Assembly: GCA_937965795.1 (NCBI GenBank)
Contig: CALCMD010000083.1
Coordinates: forward strand, 1 to 64,000
Reading direction: 5' to 3'
Source of the DNA: an uncultured Lachnospiraceae bacterium
Lineage (GTDB): Bacteria > Bacillota > Clostridia > Lachnospirales > Lachnospiraceae
DNA length: 64,000 nt
Below, in pieces: positions 1 through 8,142 of the stretch (the first letter of the stretch is position 1; each line of letters opens with the position of its first letter). Under the pieces are notes generated by a model. That model was not told where the DNA came from and did not search any database. It saw nothing but the letters and a program-made list of their open reading frames with translations. A program made the translations under genes and the position numbers.

Positions 1-130
1 GCTGCCTGCGCCGCCGCTGCTTCTGCGTCTGCCGCCGCCTGCGCTTCTGCCTCCGCCTGCGCCGCTGCTGCTTCTGCCTCGGCTTTCGCCTGTGCTTCCG
101 CCTCGGCCGCCGCTTCCGCTTCTTCTGCCT
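1..130 (-). repeat. Imperfect short tandem repeat encoding an Ala/Glu-rich coiled coil
   Basis: Read on the minus strand this stretch repeats units such as GCAGAAGCGGCGGCA with small changes, encoding A-E-A-A-A-E-A-like residues. It lies inside the partial SH3 gene and may vary in length between strains. Confidence 0.6.
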
Positions 131-1004
131 TCACCGCGGCATAGGCCGCTTCGTTCGCCTTATCAATTACGCTCTGCGCTTTTTCCTGTAAATCATAATC
201 AAACTGCTGCTCCGAGGCAAGCTGCTTCGCCTCGGCCGCCGCCTGTGACGCCACATACGCAGCATAGGCCGCCTCGTCTCCTGTCGCGCTGTTCATAGCA
301 TCTATCGCCGCACTCAGCATCTCGTCCGCCTTATCGTATGCCGCCTGTACCGCATCCTGTCTCGCTTCTACCTTCTCAATGGATTCCGCTTCCACAAATT
401 CGGTACTGCAATCTACATAATCTTTCGAAACATAACCGACAATATCGGAGTCTACCGCAACCTTTACCCAGTCGCCCGCATCTTCCAGAATCTCAAGTGT
501 CTGCGCATCCCCCACCATGCTGATGACTTTTGACTTTTTACTCGGTTTCTTACGAACCATCAGGGTCGTGGTATTTACGGTGGCCATCTCTGTTCCTACA
601 CTGTCCGCAAGCGCTTTCGCTTCCTCGCCCGTGGCAAAGAATTCAGATTTGACATATCCCGTAACATCTCCCGACTTTACCAGATACCAGTCCCCCTCCT
701 GACCAAGAATATCTGCTGCCGAATTGTTATAAATCTGACCGATGACCGCTCCATTTTCCCCTGCGGCATCTCTGATGTTTACATATTCATCTACCTGTGC
801 GATTGCCTTTACGTCATAACCGGTAGCTTTTACCTGAATGGTTCCGCCTGCCGCTTCCTTCTTTTCCTCCTGCTGCTGGATTCTGGATTCCAGCCCCGCC
901 AGAGGCATATCAAATCCGGACGCCATCGTCACAACACCGTTTCCCGCAAACATCATCGTGCCTGCCAGACAACATGCCGTTACTCTTAATACTCCTTTTC
1001 TCAT
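1..1004 (-). CDS. Secreted SH3-domain protein, C-terminus cut by window edge
   Basis: Partial gene, read from ATG at 1004 to the window edge without a stop (334 codons). The start is set by a GGAGGG site about 8 bases upstream. Residues 1-28 form a signal peptide (MRKGVLRVTACC then a hydrophobic stretch). Two bacterial SH3-like repeats follow at about 66-122 and 140-198; both hold the pattern of a short beta strand, G-D-W-x-x-V and G-Y-V. After about residue 205 the chain becomes Ala/Glu/Gln-rich and probably coiled coil. In Clostridia this order usually ends in an NlpC/P60 peptidase domain, so a cell-wall hydrolase is a fair guess, but no catalytic domain is visible here. A strong promoter lies just upstream. 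Confidence 0.8.
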   Translation of the reverse strand, partial: MRKGVLRVTACCLAGTMMFAGNGVVTMASGFDMPLAGLESRIQQQEEKKEAAGGTIQVKATGYDVKAIAQVDEYVNIRDAAGENGAVIGQIYNNSAADILGQEGDWYLVKSGDVTGYVKSEFFATGEEAKALADSVGTEMATVNTTTLMVRKKPSKKSKVISMVGDAQTLEILEDAGDWVKVAVDSDIVGYVSKDYVDCSTEFVEAESIEKVEARQDAVQAAYDKADEMLSAAIDAMNSATGDEAAYAAYVASQAAAEAKQLASEQQFDYDLQEKAQSVIDKANEAAYAAVKAEEAEAAAEAEAQAKAEAEAAAAQAEAEAQAAADAEAAAAQA

Positions 1005-1071
1005 TGTTACTCGCCCTCCGTGTATATCCTTCGCTGTATTTATTACAGAATTATTAACTATTTGCACAATA

Positions 1072-1100
1072 ATCATAACAAATGTTACATCCTTTGTCAA
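1072..1100 (-). promoter_or_regulatory. Promoter of the SH3 protein gene
   Basis: Minus strand TTGACA (1100-1095), 17-base spacer, TATGAT (1077-1072), about 70 bases before the ATG at 1004. Near-consensus sigma-A type. Confidence 0.75.
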
Positions 1101-1147
1101 CCACCTTAAAAAACATTTTAAATTTTTATCACAAAAAATCGACAAAA

Positions 1148-1176
1148 AAAGAACTGCCCCGCCGGACAGTCCTCTT
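1148..1176 (-). terminator. Terminator after thioredoxin reductase
   Basis: Minus strand GGACTGTCC, loop GGCG, GGGCAGTTC then a run of seven T. It starts about 10 bases after the trxB stop. The flanking A run makes it look bidirectional, but no plus-strand gene ends here. Confidence 0.75.
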
Positions 1177-1184
1177 TTTTCCTT

Positions 1185-2102
1185 TTAAAGCATCAGATAT
1201 TCCTGCACCGACGTTACCGCATTCGCTCCGTCGGAAACTGCCGTGACGATCTGACGCAGCGACTTTTTCCGAATATCGCCCGCGGCAAACACTCCCTTCC
1301 GGTTCGTCGCTCCATCTTCCCCCGCCAGGATATATCCTCCTTCGTCCATATCCACCAGCCCGCGAACGATTTCAGAATTCGGCAGGATACCGACAGCCAC
1401 AAAGATTCCATCCATATCCATACAGTTCTGTTCCCCTGTTGTGACATTTTTCACCTTTATGGACTCTACATGGTCTTCCCCGTTGATTTCCTGCACCACG
1501 GTATTCCAGAGAATCTCCACATTTTCGCAGGAAAACAGACGTTCCTGTAAGCTTTTGGCCGCCCGCAGCTCATCCCGGCGATGAATCAGATAGACTTTTT
1601 TACATCCCCGTGCCAGAAAGATTGCGTCCTCCACAGCTACATCGCCGCCGCCGACCACTGCCACCGTCCTTTCTTTAAAAAATGCTCCGTCGCAGGTCGC
1701 ACAGTAGGACACGCCCATACCGGCCAGCTCTTTTTCCCCAGGAACCCCCAATTCTCTGTGAACAGCCCCCATTGCCAGAATCAGCGCCCTGGCCTGAAAG
1801 GTTCCTTCTGAAGTCGCCACTTTTTTTACTGTTTCTTCTATTATAATGTCCTTCACTTCAGCCGTCAGAAATTTGGCTCCAAGACGGTCTGCATGTTCCC
1901 GGAACTTCACTCCCAGCTCAAACCCATTGATTCCGGGAAGTCCGGGATAATTATCCACCTCATAAGTATTTACGACCTGTCCGCCGCTGATATATTCTTT
2001 CTCAAGAACCAGTGTAGAAAGTCTGGCTCTTTGGGCATAAATCGCTGCCGCCAGACCTGCGGGGCCAGAACCGATAATCAGTAAGTCATAGATTTTATCC
2101 AT
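1185..2102 (-). CDS. trxB: Thioredoxin reductase
   Basis: 305-residue flavoprotein that reduces thioredoxin with NADPH in the cytoplasm. FAD-binding GSGPAG at 11-16, the redox pair in CATC at residues 134-137, a second nucleotide-binding GGGDVAVEDA segment in the middle, and the C-terminal FAAGDIR FAD motif are all present; length is typical of the low-molecular-weight class. I chose the ATG at 2102 (MDKIYDLL) over one six codons upstream because GGAGAAGGAG sits right before it. It stands alone, followed by its own terminator, and no thioredoxin gene is next to it. Confidence 0.95.
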   Translation of the reverse strand: MDKIYDLLIIGSGPAGLAAAIYAQRARLSTLVLEKEYISGGQVVNTYEVDNYPGLPGINGFELGVKFREHADRLGAKFLTAEVKDIIIEETVKKVATSEGTFQARALILAMGAVHRELGVPGEKELAGMGVSYCATCDGAFFKERTVAVVGGGDVAVEDAIFLARGCKKVYLIHRRDELRAAKSLQERLFSCENVEILWNTVVQEINGEDHVESIKVKNVTTGEQNCMDMDGIFVAVGILPNSEIVRGLVDMDEGGYILAGEDGATNRKGVFAAGDIRKKSLRQIVTAVSDGANAVTSVQEYLML

Positions 2103-2177
2103 ACTCCTTCTCCTTTCCATCCGTTTTTTATAGTATAGCGCATTTCATTCTTTTTTTGTAGCTGCTTACAAAAAAAT

Positions 2178-2786
2178 CTAACTCTTCTCCAGCTTCACCT
2201 GACGCGTGCATATCTGATCCAGCAGGGGCTGGCTGTGACTGACCGCCAGCAGCCCGATTCCCCGCCTTTCCACCTCCTGCAAAAGAAAGTGCCATATCTG
2301 GCTCTGGGTAATCAAGTCCAGCATCGTTGTGATTTCATCTGCCAGTAAAAACTTCGTCCGCTTCCCCAGCGCCCTGGCAATGCAGAACCGCTGAAGCTCA
2401 CCGCCGGACAGCTCGGACGGAAAACGGTTCAGCCAGTCCTGCTCAATGCCAAGTTCCCTGACAATCCGTTCTTCTACCTCATCGCCCTCCAGAAGCACTT
2501 CCCGCATCCGCAGCCGTGGGTTGACTGCCAGCTCCGGCTGCTGCCACACCATCTGTATCGGGCAGTAGCCTTTATAAGTCCCAAGCGGACGTCCGTCCAC
2601 AAGAATTTCTCCTTTATCCGGCGTCAAATACCCGGAAAGCAGCTTGCACAACGTGGTCTTTCCGTATCCGCTGGGTGCAATCAGCCCCACCCGTTCCGTG
2701 TGCTCCACCGTGAGACAGAAATCCTCCAGGATTTTCCTTCCGCCCTTTGTATATTGATAAGATACGTTCTTAATCTCTAACTTCAT
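2178..2786 (-). CDS. ABC importer ATPase, second subunit (peptide/nickel type)
   Basis: 202-residue ATPase of an oligopeptide/nickel-type importer. Walker A is GYGKTTL (here APSGYGKTT), signature LSGGELQRFCIARAL, Walker B LLADEIT with Thr after the catalytic Glu, and His in VSHSQ. It lacks the C-terminal oligopeptide-binding extension seen in its partner, as is usual for NikE/DppF-like subunits, but is shorter than most. ATG at 2786 has AGGAG 8 bases upstream; a longer start at 2822 overlaps the stop of the preceding gene. Last gene of the importer operon. Confidence 0.88.
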   Translation of the reverse strand: MKLEIKNVSYQYTKGGRKILEDFCLTVEHTERVGLIAPSGYGKTTLCKLLSGYLTPDKGEILVDGRPLGTYKGYCPIQMVWQQPELAVNPRLRMREVLLEGDEVEERIVRELGIEQDWLNRFPSELSGGELQRFCIARALGKRTKFLLADEITTMLDLITQSQIWHFLLQEVERRGIGLLAVSHSQPLLDQICTRQVKLEKS

Positions 2787-2818
2787 GGCAAGCTCTCCTG
2801 TACATTTATTGGAATCTA

Positions 2819-3781
2819 TCATTTATCGAATTTTTCCGGATGCAGGCATCTCACGCGCCCGCCCCGTATTTCCCGGCTGGGAATCTCACCTTTTTTACAC
2901 TCCTCCGTGCAGCTTTCACACCGTGGGGCAAACGGGCATCCCTCCGGTAAATCTTTGACGTAGGGCTGCTCTCCCGCAACAAAACGGAACCCGTTTTTCG
3001 GCATCGCGCGCCAGAGCGCTTTCGAATACGGGTGACGCAGCGTTTCTTCCTGTGCAAAGTCAGATACCAGCGCTTCCTCCAGCGTCGTCCCCGCATAAAA
3101 CACCGCGATCCGATCTGCCGTCTCAAGCGCCAGCTCCAGGTCATGGGTAATCACGAGCACCCCGGCTCCCATATCCGCTAATTCCCGAAAATGCTCCATC
3201 GCCCGTTTCGCCATTTTCAAATCCAGTCCCGGCGTTGGCTCATCCGCAATCACCAGCTTCGGCACCTCGATCAGCGCCGTAGAAATCAGGATTCTGCGGT
3301 TCATACCTCCGGACAGTTCAAAGGGATACAGCTCCTCTACCTCTGGCTTCAGGCTGTACCTCTCAAAAATATCACGCAGCTTTTTTCTCACTTTTTCATC
3401 CTTACTGCCTTTGCGTATCTGGGAGCCGATCTTCATCAGGGGATTCAGATACGCGATGCTTTGGGGAACCAGCACGATCTCATTTCCCCGCAGCTTCTCA
3501 ATCCTCTGCTTTGTCAGCTCTTCCCCACAGTATAAAATCTTCCCCCCCATAGAAGCATTATACGGAAGAACTCCCATCACGCCGTGGGCCAGCAGGCTTT
3601 TCCCGGAACCGCTGGAGCCGACGACCGCCACCATCTCTCCCGCATGGACTTCCACATCCAGATCTCGGATAACGGGAAGCTCGGTCTGGTGCATTCCCCT
3701 GTCATACTGGGTAAACGTGATATTCATATGTTCAATTTTTAAAACCGGCGTCTGATTTGTCCTTTTCTTTTCACTCATCAT
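2819..3781 (-). CDS. ABC importer ATPase, first subunit (peptide/nickel type)
   Basis: About 320-residue NikD/DppD-like ATPase. Walker A GSSGSGKS, Q-loop VPQSIAYLNP, signature LSGGMNRRILISTALI, Walker B LVIADEPTPGLD, H-loop ITHD. The C-terminus carries the oligo-HPY type extension with four cysteines (CPFAPRCESCTEEC), a feature of peptide/nickel ATPases. Two adjacent ATG codons (3781, 3778) follow AGAGGAG; an ATG at 3832 overlapping the upstream gene has a much weaker site. Translation is probably coupled to the permease upstream. Confidence 0.88.
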   Translation of the reverse strand: MMSEKKRTNQTPVLKIEHMNITFTQYDRGMHQTELPVIRDLDVEVHAGEMVAVVGSSGSGKSLLAHGVMGVLPYNASMGGKILYCGEELTKQRIEKLRGNEIVLVPQSIAYLNPLMKIGSQIRKGSKDEKVRKKLRDIFERYSLKPEVEELYPFELSGGMNRRILISTALIEVPKLVIADEPTPGLDLKMAKRAMEHFRELADMGAGVLVITHDLELALETADRIAVFYAGTTLEEALVSDFAQEETLRHPYSKALWRAMPKNGFRFVAGEQPYVKDLPEGCPFAPRCESCTEECKKGEIPSREIRGGRVRCLHPEKFDK

Positions 3782-3824
3782 CCTGCTCCTCTTTGCCTGC
3801 GTCTGCACCGGACTGCCGCCCGGA

Positions 3825-4646
3825 TTATTCATGGACGCTTCCCGGATTCATCAGTTTCTGCAAACTCTCCCCCGCTACATAAAATAATGTCACAACAATC
3901 ACCAGCAAAAGCCCCGGAAACAGCGCCAGCCACCATTTCCCCGTAACCAGGTACTTCATGGCCTCCGACAGTACGATACCGATTGCCGGCTGCTCCGTTG
4001 AAAGCCCAAAACCCAGGAAGGTAATGCTGGACTCATGGAGAATCGCATGGGGAAACAGAAGCACCAGACCTACCACAAACTGCGGAAGCAGATGGGGAAG
4101 CAGATGCTTCCTGGCAATATACCACTTACTCTTTCCCAGCTTTTCCGCAATCTGGATATACGGGCTTTCCTTTAACTGGATCACCTCTGCACGGATGAGT
4201 CGTGCCAGAGACGGCCAGTGCGTCAGCGCCACCCCCACGATAACTCCCCGCAGCCCTTTTCCCAAAGCCACGGAAATTAGAAGAAGCAGCAAAATATGCG
4301 GAACCCCCATCGCCAGATCAATACAGAAAGTGATCGCAGCATCCACAGCCTTCCCCATCGTGGCGGAAGCAATTCCCAGCACAAGCGCCAGCGCCGCGCT
4401 GACTGCCGCCGCCAGAAGCCCGATCAGAATGCTTAAGGACAGCCCTGTAAGCGTGCGTGCCAGCATATCCCGCCCAAGCCAGTCCGTTCCGAAAATATAT
4501 TTTACACAGGGCGCCATATTTTTTCTGGAAAAATCGGTCGCCATCGCCGCCTCTTTTGACAGGATACCCGCCGCGCATACGACCGCCAGAAACAAAAGAG
4601 AGACGCCCAGCCCAATCAGCACCCGCTGCCTGCGATTTAACTTCAT
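3825..4646 (-). CDS. ABC importer permease (DppC/NikC type)
   Basis: 273-residue inner-membrane permease of the peptide/nickel importer. An N-terminal membrane segment (LIGLGVSLLFLAVVCAAG) is followed by FGTDWLGRDMLARTLTG, the hallmark of DppC-type subunits, and five more membrane segments. The EAA-like loop lies around KESPYIQIAEKLGKSKWYI. It overlaps the preceding permease gene by 4 bases and the following ATPase frame by 8, so the operon is tightly coupled. Substrate cannot be told from this subunit. Confidence 0.9.
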   Translation of the reverse strand: MKLNRRQRVLIGLGVSLLFLAVVCAAGILSKEAAMATDFSRKNMAPCVKYIFGTDWLGRDMLARTLTGLSLSILIGLLAAAVSAALALVLGIASATMGKAVDAAITFCIDLAMGVPHILLLLLISVALGKGLRGVIVGVALTHWPSLARLIRAEVIQLKESPYIQIAEKLGKSKWYIARKHLLPHLLPQFVVGLVLLFPHAILHESSITFLGFGLSTEQPAIGIVLSEAMKYLVTGKWWLALFPGLLLVIVVTLFYVAGESLQKLMNPGSVHE

Positions 4647-5638
4647 TTTGACGCCCCTCCTCTCCGAATCCTCGGATCAACCACTCCGTACAGGATATTG
4701 GCAGCCATATTCCCCCCAAACACAAACAGGGCGCTCACAATGGTAATCGCCATAAGCAGGGGCATATCGCTCCCCAGCCCAGCGGCCACTGCCGCCTGTC
4801 CCAGCCCCGGATAAGAAAATACCTGCTCCACCAGCACGGAACCCCCGAAAATTTCACTGATAGCGGCAAACTGAAGCGTGATGGCGGGGAGCAGCACATT
4901 CCGGAACCCGTAATTTTTAAACAGACGCCAGCCCTTTTCTCCCCGCATCCTGGCAAACAGCATATAATCGCTGCCGCAGATGTCAATCATTTTCTCCCTG
5001 GTATGGAGCGCGATATTTGACACTCCCGTGATGCTGAGCGTAAGCGCAGGCAGTACTGCATGATACACTCTATCCCAAAACGTGACGCCGCTGGCTTCCA
5101 CGCCGATCGGCACACTAAGGCCGATCGGAAACCACTTCAGTCCCACGCCAAAAATCATCAAAAGCAGAAGCGCCAGCCAAAAAGCAGGTGTACTCGAAAT
5201 CACCAGGCAGTATCCTTTGATCCATTTATCTACCAGTTTTCCTCTGTTCATCCCGGCGATTACTCCAAGCAAAAATCCCAGGACGCCGGAAATCACCCAG
5301 GCGAAAACCATCAGAAACAGGGAATTGGCCAGTTTCACAGCTATCACCTTCACCACCGGCTGACGGTACAGAAGGGAAGTCCCCATATCGCCCCTCACAA
5401 AATCTTTCGCCCAGGCCAGATACTGCTCCGCCGGAGGGGTGTTCACCCCCCAGTATTCCTCCAGCTTTTCCAACTGTTCCTGGCTCATGCTTCCCAGCGC
5501 CGCCTGTCCTACATTCGTCTGAAGCGGATCTATGGGCGACGACTTCATCAGCCAGAAAGTAACGATGCTGACCGCCAGCACCAGCAGCATAGCCCGCACA
5601 ATATTTTTTCCTATCCAAACAGGGATGCGTCTATCCAT
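4643..5638 (-). CDS. ABC importer permease (DppB/NikB type)
   Basis: 331-residue membrane permease that pairs with the DppC-type subunit. First membrane segment at about 12-32, then the extracytoplasmic region with SPIDPLQTNVG and the LGVNTPPAEQYLAWAKDFVRGDMGTSL block typical of DppB/NikB, and five further membrane segments. An EAA-like loop appears at GSDYMLFARMRGEKGWRLFKNYGFRNVLLP. RBS GGAGAGG lies just before the ATG. The gap to the binding-protein gene holds a stable hairpin. Confidence 0.9.
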   Translation of the reverse strand: MDRRIPVWIGKNIVRAMLLVLAVSIVTFWLMKSSPIDPLQTNVGQAALGSMSQEQLEKLEEYWGVNTPPAEQYLAWAKDFVRGDMGTSLLYRQPVVKVIAVKLANSLFLMVFAWVISGVLGFLLGVIAGMNRGKLVDKWIKGYCLVISSTPAFWLALLLLMIFGVGLKWFPIGLSVPIGVEASGVTFWDRVYHAVLPALTLSITGVSNIALHTREKMIDICGSDYMLFARMRGEKGWRLFKNYGFRNVLLPAITLQFAAISEIFGGSVLVEQVFSYPGLGQAAVAAGLGSDMPLLMAITIVSALFVFGGNMAANILYGVVDPRIRRGGASK

Positions 5639-5665
5639 TTCCTCTCCTCCGTAAACCCCCGAAAC

Positions 5666-5687
5666 GGGACGCTGACCGCAGCGTCCC
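5666..5687 (-). other. Hairpin between binding-protein and permease genes
   Basis: Perfect 9-bp stem GGGACGCTG/CAGCGTCCC with a 4-base loop and no following T run. Hairpins here are common in importer operons and usually protect the binding-protein message, giving more binding protein than permease. Confidence 0.65.
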
Positions 5688-5704
5688 CTTTCTTTTCACT
5701 CCTG

Positions 5705-7327
5705 TCATTCCCATGACCACTGGTCTACGTTATTTACGATCGACCATCCATGCCCATGAGGGTGAATCTTCTGCTCGGCTACCTTCAGTCCATCCCGTAC
5801 AAAATACAGATGGTCGATGTTGCAGAGCCAGATCCAGGGGATGTCTCCCTCCTGGGTGATTCCTGTCGTCCCGTCCCACTGTGCTTTCTTCCACAGCTCA
5901 TAAGACTCCTCCAGCGTGGCAGACTCCAGCGCTTCGTCCATATAGTGATCGACCGTCTCATTCGCATACGGAGAATACTCTGCCTGTCCGATTCCGTTAT
6001 CCGCCAGGGAATGATAGATATTGTAAAGCTCCATCGGCGTGTGCGCGCCCCAGCCCCATACCAGCGGTTCCGACTGAGCGCGGTCATAGGCCACATCCCA
6101 GCCCACGCCCTCCGTGGTAACCTGGATGCCCAGTTCCTTTAACTGATTTGCCGTATCCTCAGCCAGCGCCTGGCGCACCGAATCCCCGCTGCTGAACATC
6201 AGCGTAAACTCTGCTCTCACGCCATCCTTCTCGCGGACGCCGTCGCTGCCCTCCAGCCAGCCCGCATCATCCAAAAGCCTCTTTGCTTCTTCCTGGTCAT
6301 ACGCTACTTCACAGGCATCATTATACCACGGCATCTTATCACATACGCTGTATGCCGCCGTCCCGTATCCGTTCAGCACATGTGCAATCATCTCCTCACG
6401 GTCAATGCCGATGTTTATCGCGCGTCTCACGTTCACATCTGCGGTAAAAGCATTTCCATAGGTAATGCCGTCCTTTTCCTCCGGCATCACGCACGGAAGG
6501 TTAAAGCCACGGTTGTCCACGGTCTGAACCGCCAAAAGCCCATATCCATCCACGGTCTGGTCACTGTAGGAAGCCGCCGTATGCGCGACATCCGCCTGCC
6601 CTGCCATAGCTGCGGCCAACGCTGCATCTTCCTCCATAAACAGCACCGTGACTTTTTTCATCTTCGGGGCCTCCCCATAGTAATCGGGGTTTGCTTCAAA
6701 AATCACCTGCTGCCCTTTATCCCACTGTTTCATAATATAATGCCCCGAACCGATGGGATTCTGTCCGTAATTCTCATCATACGCATGTTCCGGCACGATG
6801 CCCACAATTGCCATCGTGTAGGGCCAGATAGAAAATGGTTTTGTCATCCGAAATTCTACTGTCGTCTCATCGAGTGCAACTGCCTCGTCCAGCATCGTAA
6901 AATCATTGACGGAACTCTTTTCCTTGCAGTTATTGTAGGTAAACGCCACATCCGACGCCGTCAGCGCTTCCCCGTCCGTAAACTTTACATCATCCCGGAT
7001 CGAAACCGTCCAGGTCATGCCGTCCTCACTGACGCTGTAATCCGTCGCAAGGTCTTTGCCGATCTGCAAATCCTTTGTCGTCACAGTAAGCGTACTCTGA
7101 ATCAGCGGCTCATGCACATGCTCCCCCGCTCCCCAGCCAAACGCCGGGTCAAATCCCGCTTCCGGCTCCGAAGTAACCGGCATCGTAACCACAACCTCAT
7201 CCTTCGCCGCCGTCTCACCGCCTGTCTGTATCGCCTTCTGTGTCTCTTCCGTACCGCCCGCGCATCCGGTAAGAAGTCCCATTGCCAGAACCGCCGCACA
7301 CACCACTCCTGTCATTTTTTTCCACAT
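5705..7327 (-). CDS. Solute-binding lipoprotein of a peptide/nickel-type ABC importer
   Basis: 540-residue family 5 solute-binding protein, exported and lipid-anchored: signal peptide with lipobox LLTGC, acylated at Cys22. The body follows the family pattern: LATDYSVSEDGMTWTVSIRDDVKFTDG block, then GSGHYIMKQWDKG, and a late EAKRLLDDAGW block that resembles NikA. ATG at 7327 follows GAGAGGAG. First gene of the importer operon (binding protein, two permeases, two ATPases). The NikA-like block hints at metal or metal-chelate uptake, and a PerR-type gene is divergent, but the substrate is not proven; peptides remain possible. Confidence 0.85.
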   Translation of the reverse strand: MWKKMTGVVCAAVLAMGLLTGCAGGTEETQKAIQTGGETAAKDEVVVTMPVTSEPEAGFDPAFGWGAGEHVHEPLIQSTLTVTTKDLQIGKDLATDYSVSEDGMTWTVSIRDDVKFTDGEALTASDVAFTYNNCKEKSSVNDFTMLDEAVALDETTVEFRMTKPFSIWPYTMAIVGIVPEHAYDENYGQNPIGSGHYIMKQWDKGQQVIFEANPDYYGEAPKMKKVTVLFMEEDAALAAAMAGQADVAHTAASYSDQTVDGYGLLAVQTVDNRGFNLPCVMPEEKDGITYGNAFTADVNVRRAINIGIDREEMIAHVLNGYGTAAYSVCDKMPWYNDACEVAYDQEEAKRLLDDAGWLEGSDGVREKDGVRAEFTLMFSSGDSVRQALAEDTANQLKELGIQVTTEGVGWDVAYDRAQSEPLVWGWGAHTPMELYNIYHSLADNGIGQAEYSPYANETVDHYMDEALESATLEESYELWKKAQWDGTTGITQEGDIPWIWLCNIDHLYFVRDGLKVAEQKIHPHGHGWSIVNNVDQWSWE

Positions 7328-7417
7328 ATGCTTCTCCTCTCGTTTGTCAGATTTCTTTTTATCCACTATAGCATCGCCGCCATTCCCCCGCAAGCCTCCC
7401 TGGGGGTTAAAATTTGT

Positions 7418-7473
7418 CCATAAATAAAAACCGTTTAGCCATGTAAGTTCTAAACCGCCGCCATAAATAAAAA
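7418..7473 (-). promoter_or_regulatory. Repeats upstream of the importer operon
   Basis: A 13-base direct repeat CCATAAATAAAAA occurs at 7418-7430 and 7461-7473. Between the copies is an inverted repeat GTTTAG (7433-7438) / CTAAAC (7450-7455). This is the leader/promoter zone of the importer and a likely operator, but I see no good -35/-10 pair for the minus strand. Confidence 0.4.
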
Positions 7474-7490
7474 TTTATTTCTGAAAATAG

Positions 7491-7539
7491 TTGACAAAAA
7501 ATCTTTTTTCTTTTATTATTTTTTATAATAGTAACTATT
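7491..7539 (+). promoter_or_regulatory. perR promoter with palindromic operator
   Basis: TTGACA (7491-7496), 17-base spacer, TATTAT (7514-7519). A perfect 13-base palindrome AATAGTAACTATT follows at 7527-7539, just after the expected transcription start, fitting autoregulation by a Fur-family repressor. Confidence 0.6.
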
Positions 7540-7609
7540 CTCATTATTGATTTTTATTTTCAGTAGTAAGAAACCCGACATTTTTAAAAAGAGAACAGGA
7601 GAAACGTCT

Positions 7610-8017
7610 ATGGCTTCTTTGAAATATAGCCGGCAGCGTGAAGCAATCAAAGAATTTTTAGCTGTCCGAACGGATCATCCCACCGCTGACACCGTCTACA
7701 CAAACCTGCGTGAAAAGTTCCCAAATATCAGTCTTGGAACGGTTTACCGCAATCTGGCGCTGCTGGCTGAGAGGGGAGAAATCCTGAAAATTACGACCAG
7801 CGACACTGCCGACCACTTTGACGGTCATACGGCGCCGCATCACCATTTTATCTGCCGGGAATGCCAGCGCCTTATGGATTTGGATATGGAAAACATCGAT
7901 TCCATCATAACCGCCGCAGGAAAAAATTTTGGCGGAAAAATCAGCAGCTATACCGTGCTTTTCCACGGCGTCTGTGAAGATTGTATGAAAAATCATGAAC
8001 TTTCAAAAAACACTTGA
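7610..8017 (+). CDS. perR: Fur-family regulator, PerR-like
   Basis: 135-residue DNA-binding repressor. Winged helix at about 1-60 (TVYRNLALL is the recognition region), then the metal-binding dimer domain. Structural zinc cysteines are C82/C85 and C122/C125. The regulatory metal site looks like PerR: His23 in DHPTAD, Asp71 after Phe, the HHH run at 77-79, and Asp90 where PerR has its second Asp. Hence a peroxide sensor is more likely than an iron Fur, though the call rests on alignment by eye. ATG at 7610 follows ACAGGAG; a longer frame from 7547 lacks such a site. Next gene is reverse rubrerythrin, a known PerR-type target in clostridia. Confidence 0.8.
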   Translation: MASLKYSRQREAIKEFLAVRTDHPTADTVYTNLREKFPNISLGTVYRNLALLAERGEILKITTSDTADHFDGHTAPHHHFICRECQRLMDLDMENIDSIITAAGKNFGGKISSYTVLFHGVCEDCMKNHELSKNT

Positions 8018-8061
8018 CGGTGAGAGAAAATTGTGCTATTTTAAAACTAGTAATCATTACT
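8014..8061 (+). promoter_or_regulatory. Rubrerythrin promoter with palindromic operator
   Basis: TTGACG (8014-8019) overlaps the perR stop codon; 17-base spacer; TATTTT (8037-8042). The perfect palindrome AGTAATCATTACT at 8049-8061 lies at the expected start site; its core TAATCATTA matches the PerR-box core TAATNATTA. Confidence 0.6.
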
Positions 8062-8142
8062 GTTTTTAAAGAAGGTAATTGTAATGATGCTGTATATTGC
8101 AAAAGCAAAAGGAAACTATAATAAGAAAAGGAGATTATAAAA

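Noticed and set aside
2121..2177. Palindrome around GTAGCTGCTTAC with A/T runs as terminator of the importer operon
   Set aside because: The central stem is only about 4 bp plus A/T pairing; too weak to report as a terminator.
6380..7423. Plus-strand open frame of 347 codons opposite the binding-protein gene
   Set aside because: Basic, Cys/His/Arg-rich product with no family pattern; the minus-strand solute-binding protein explains the region.
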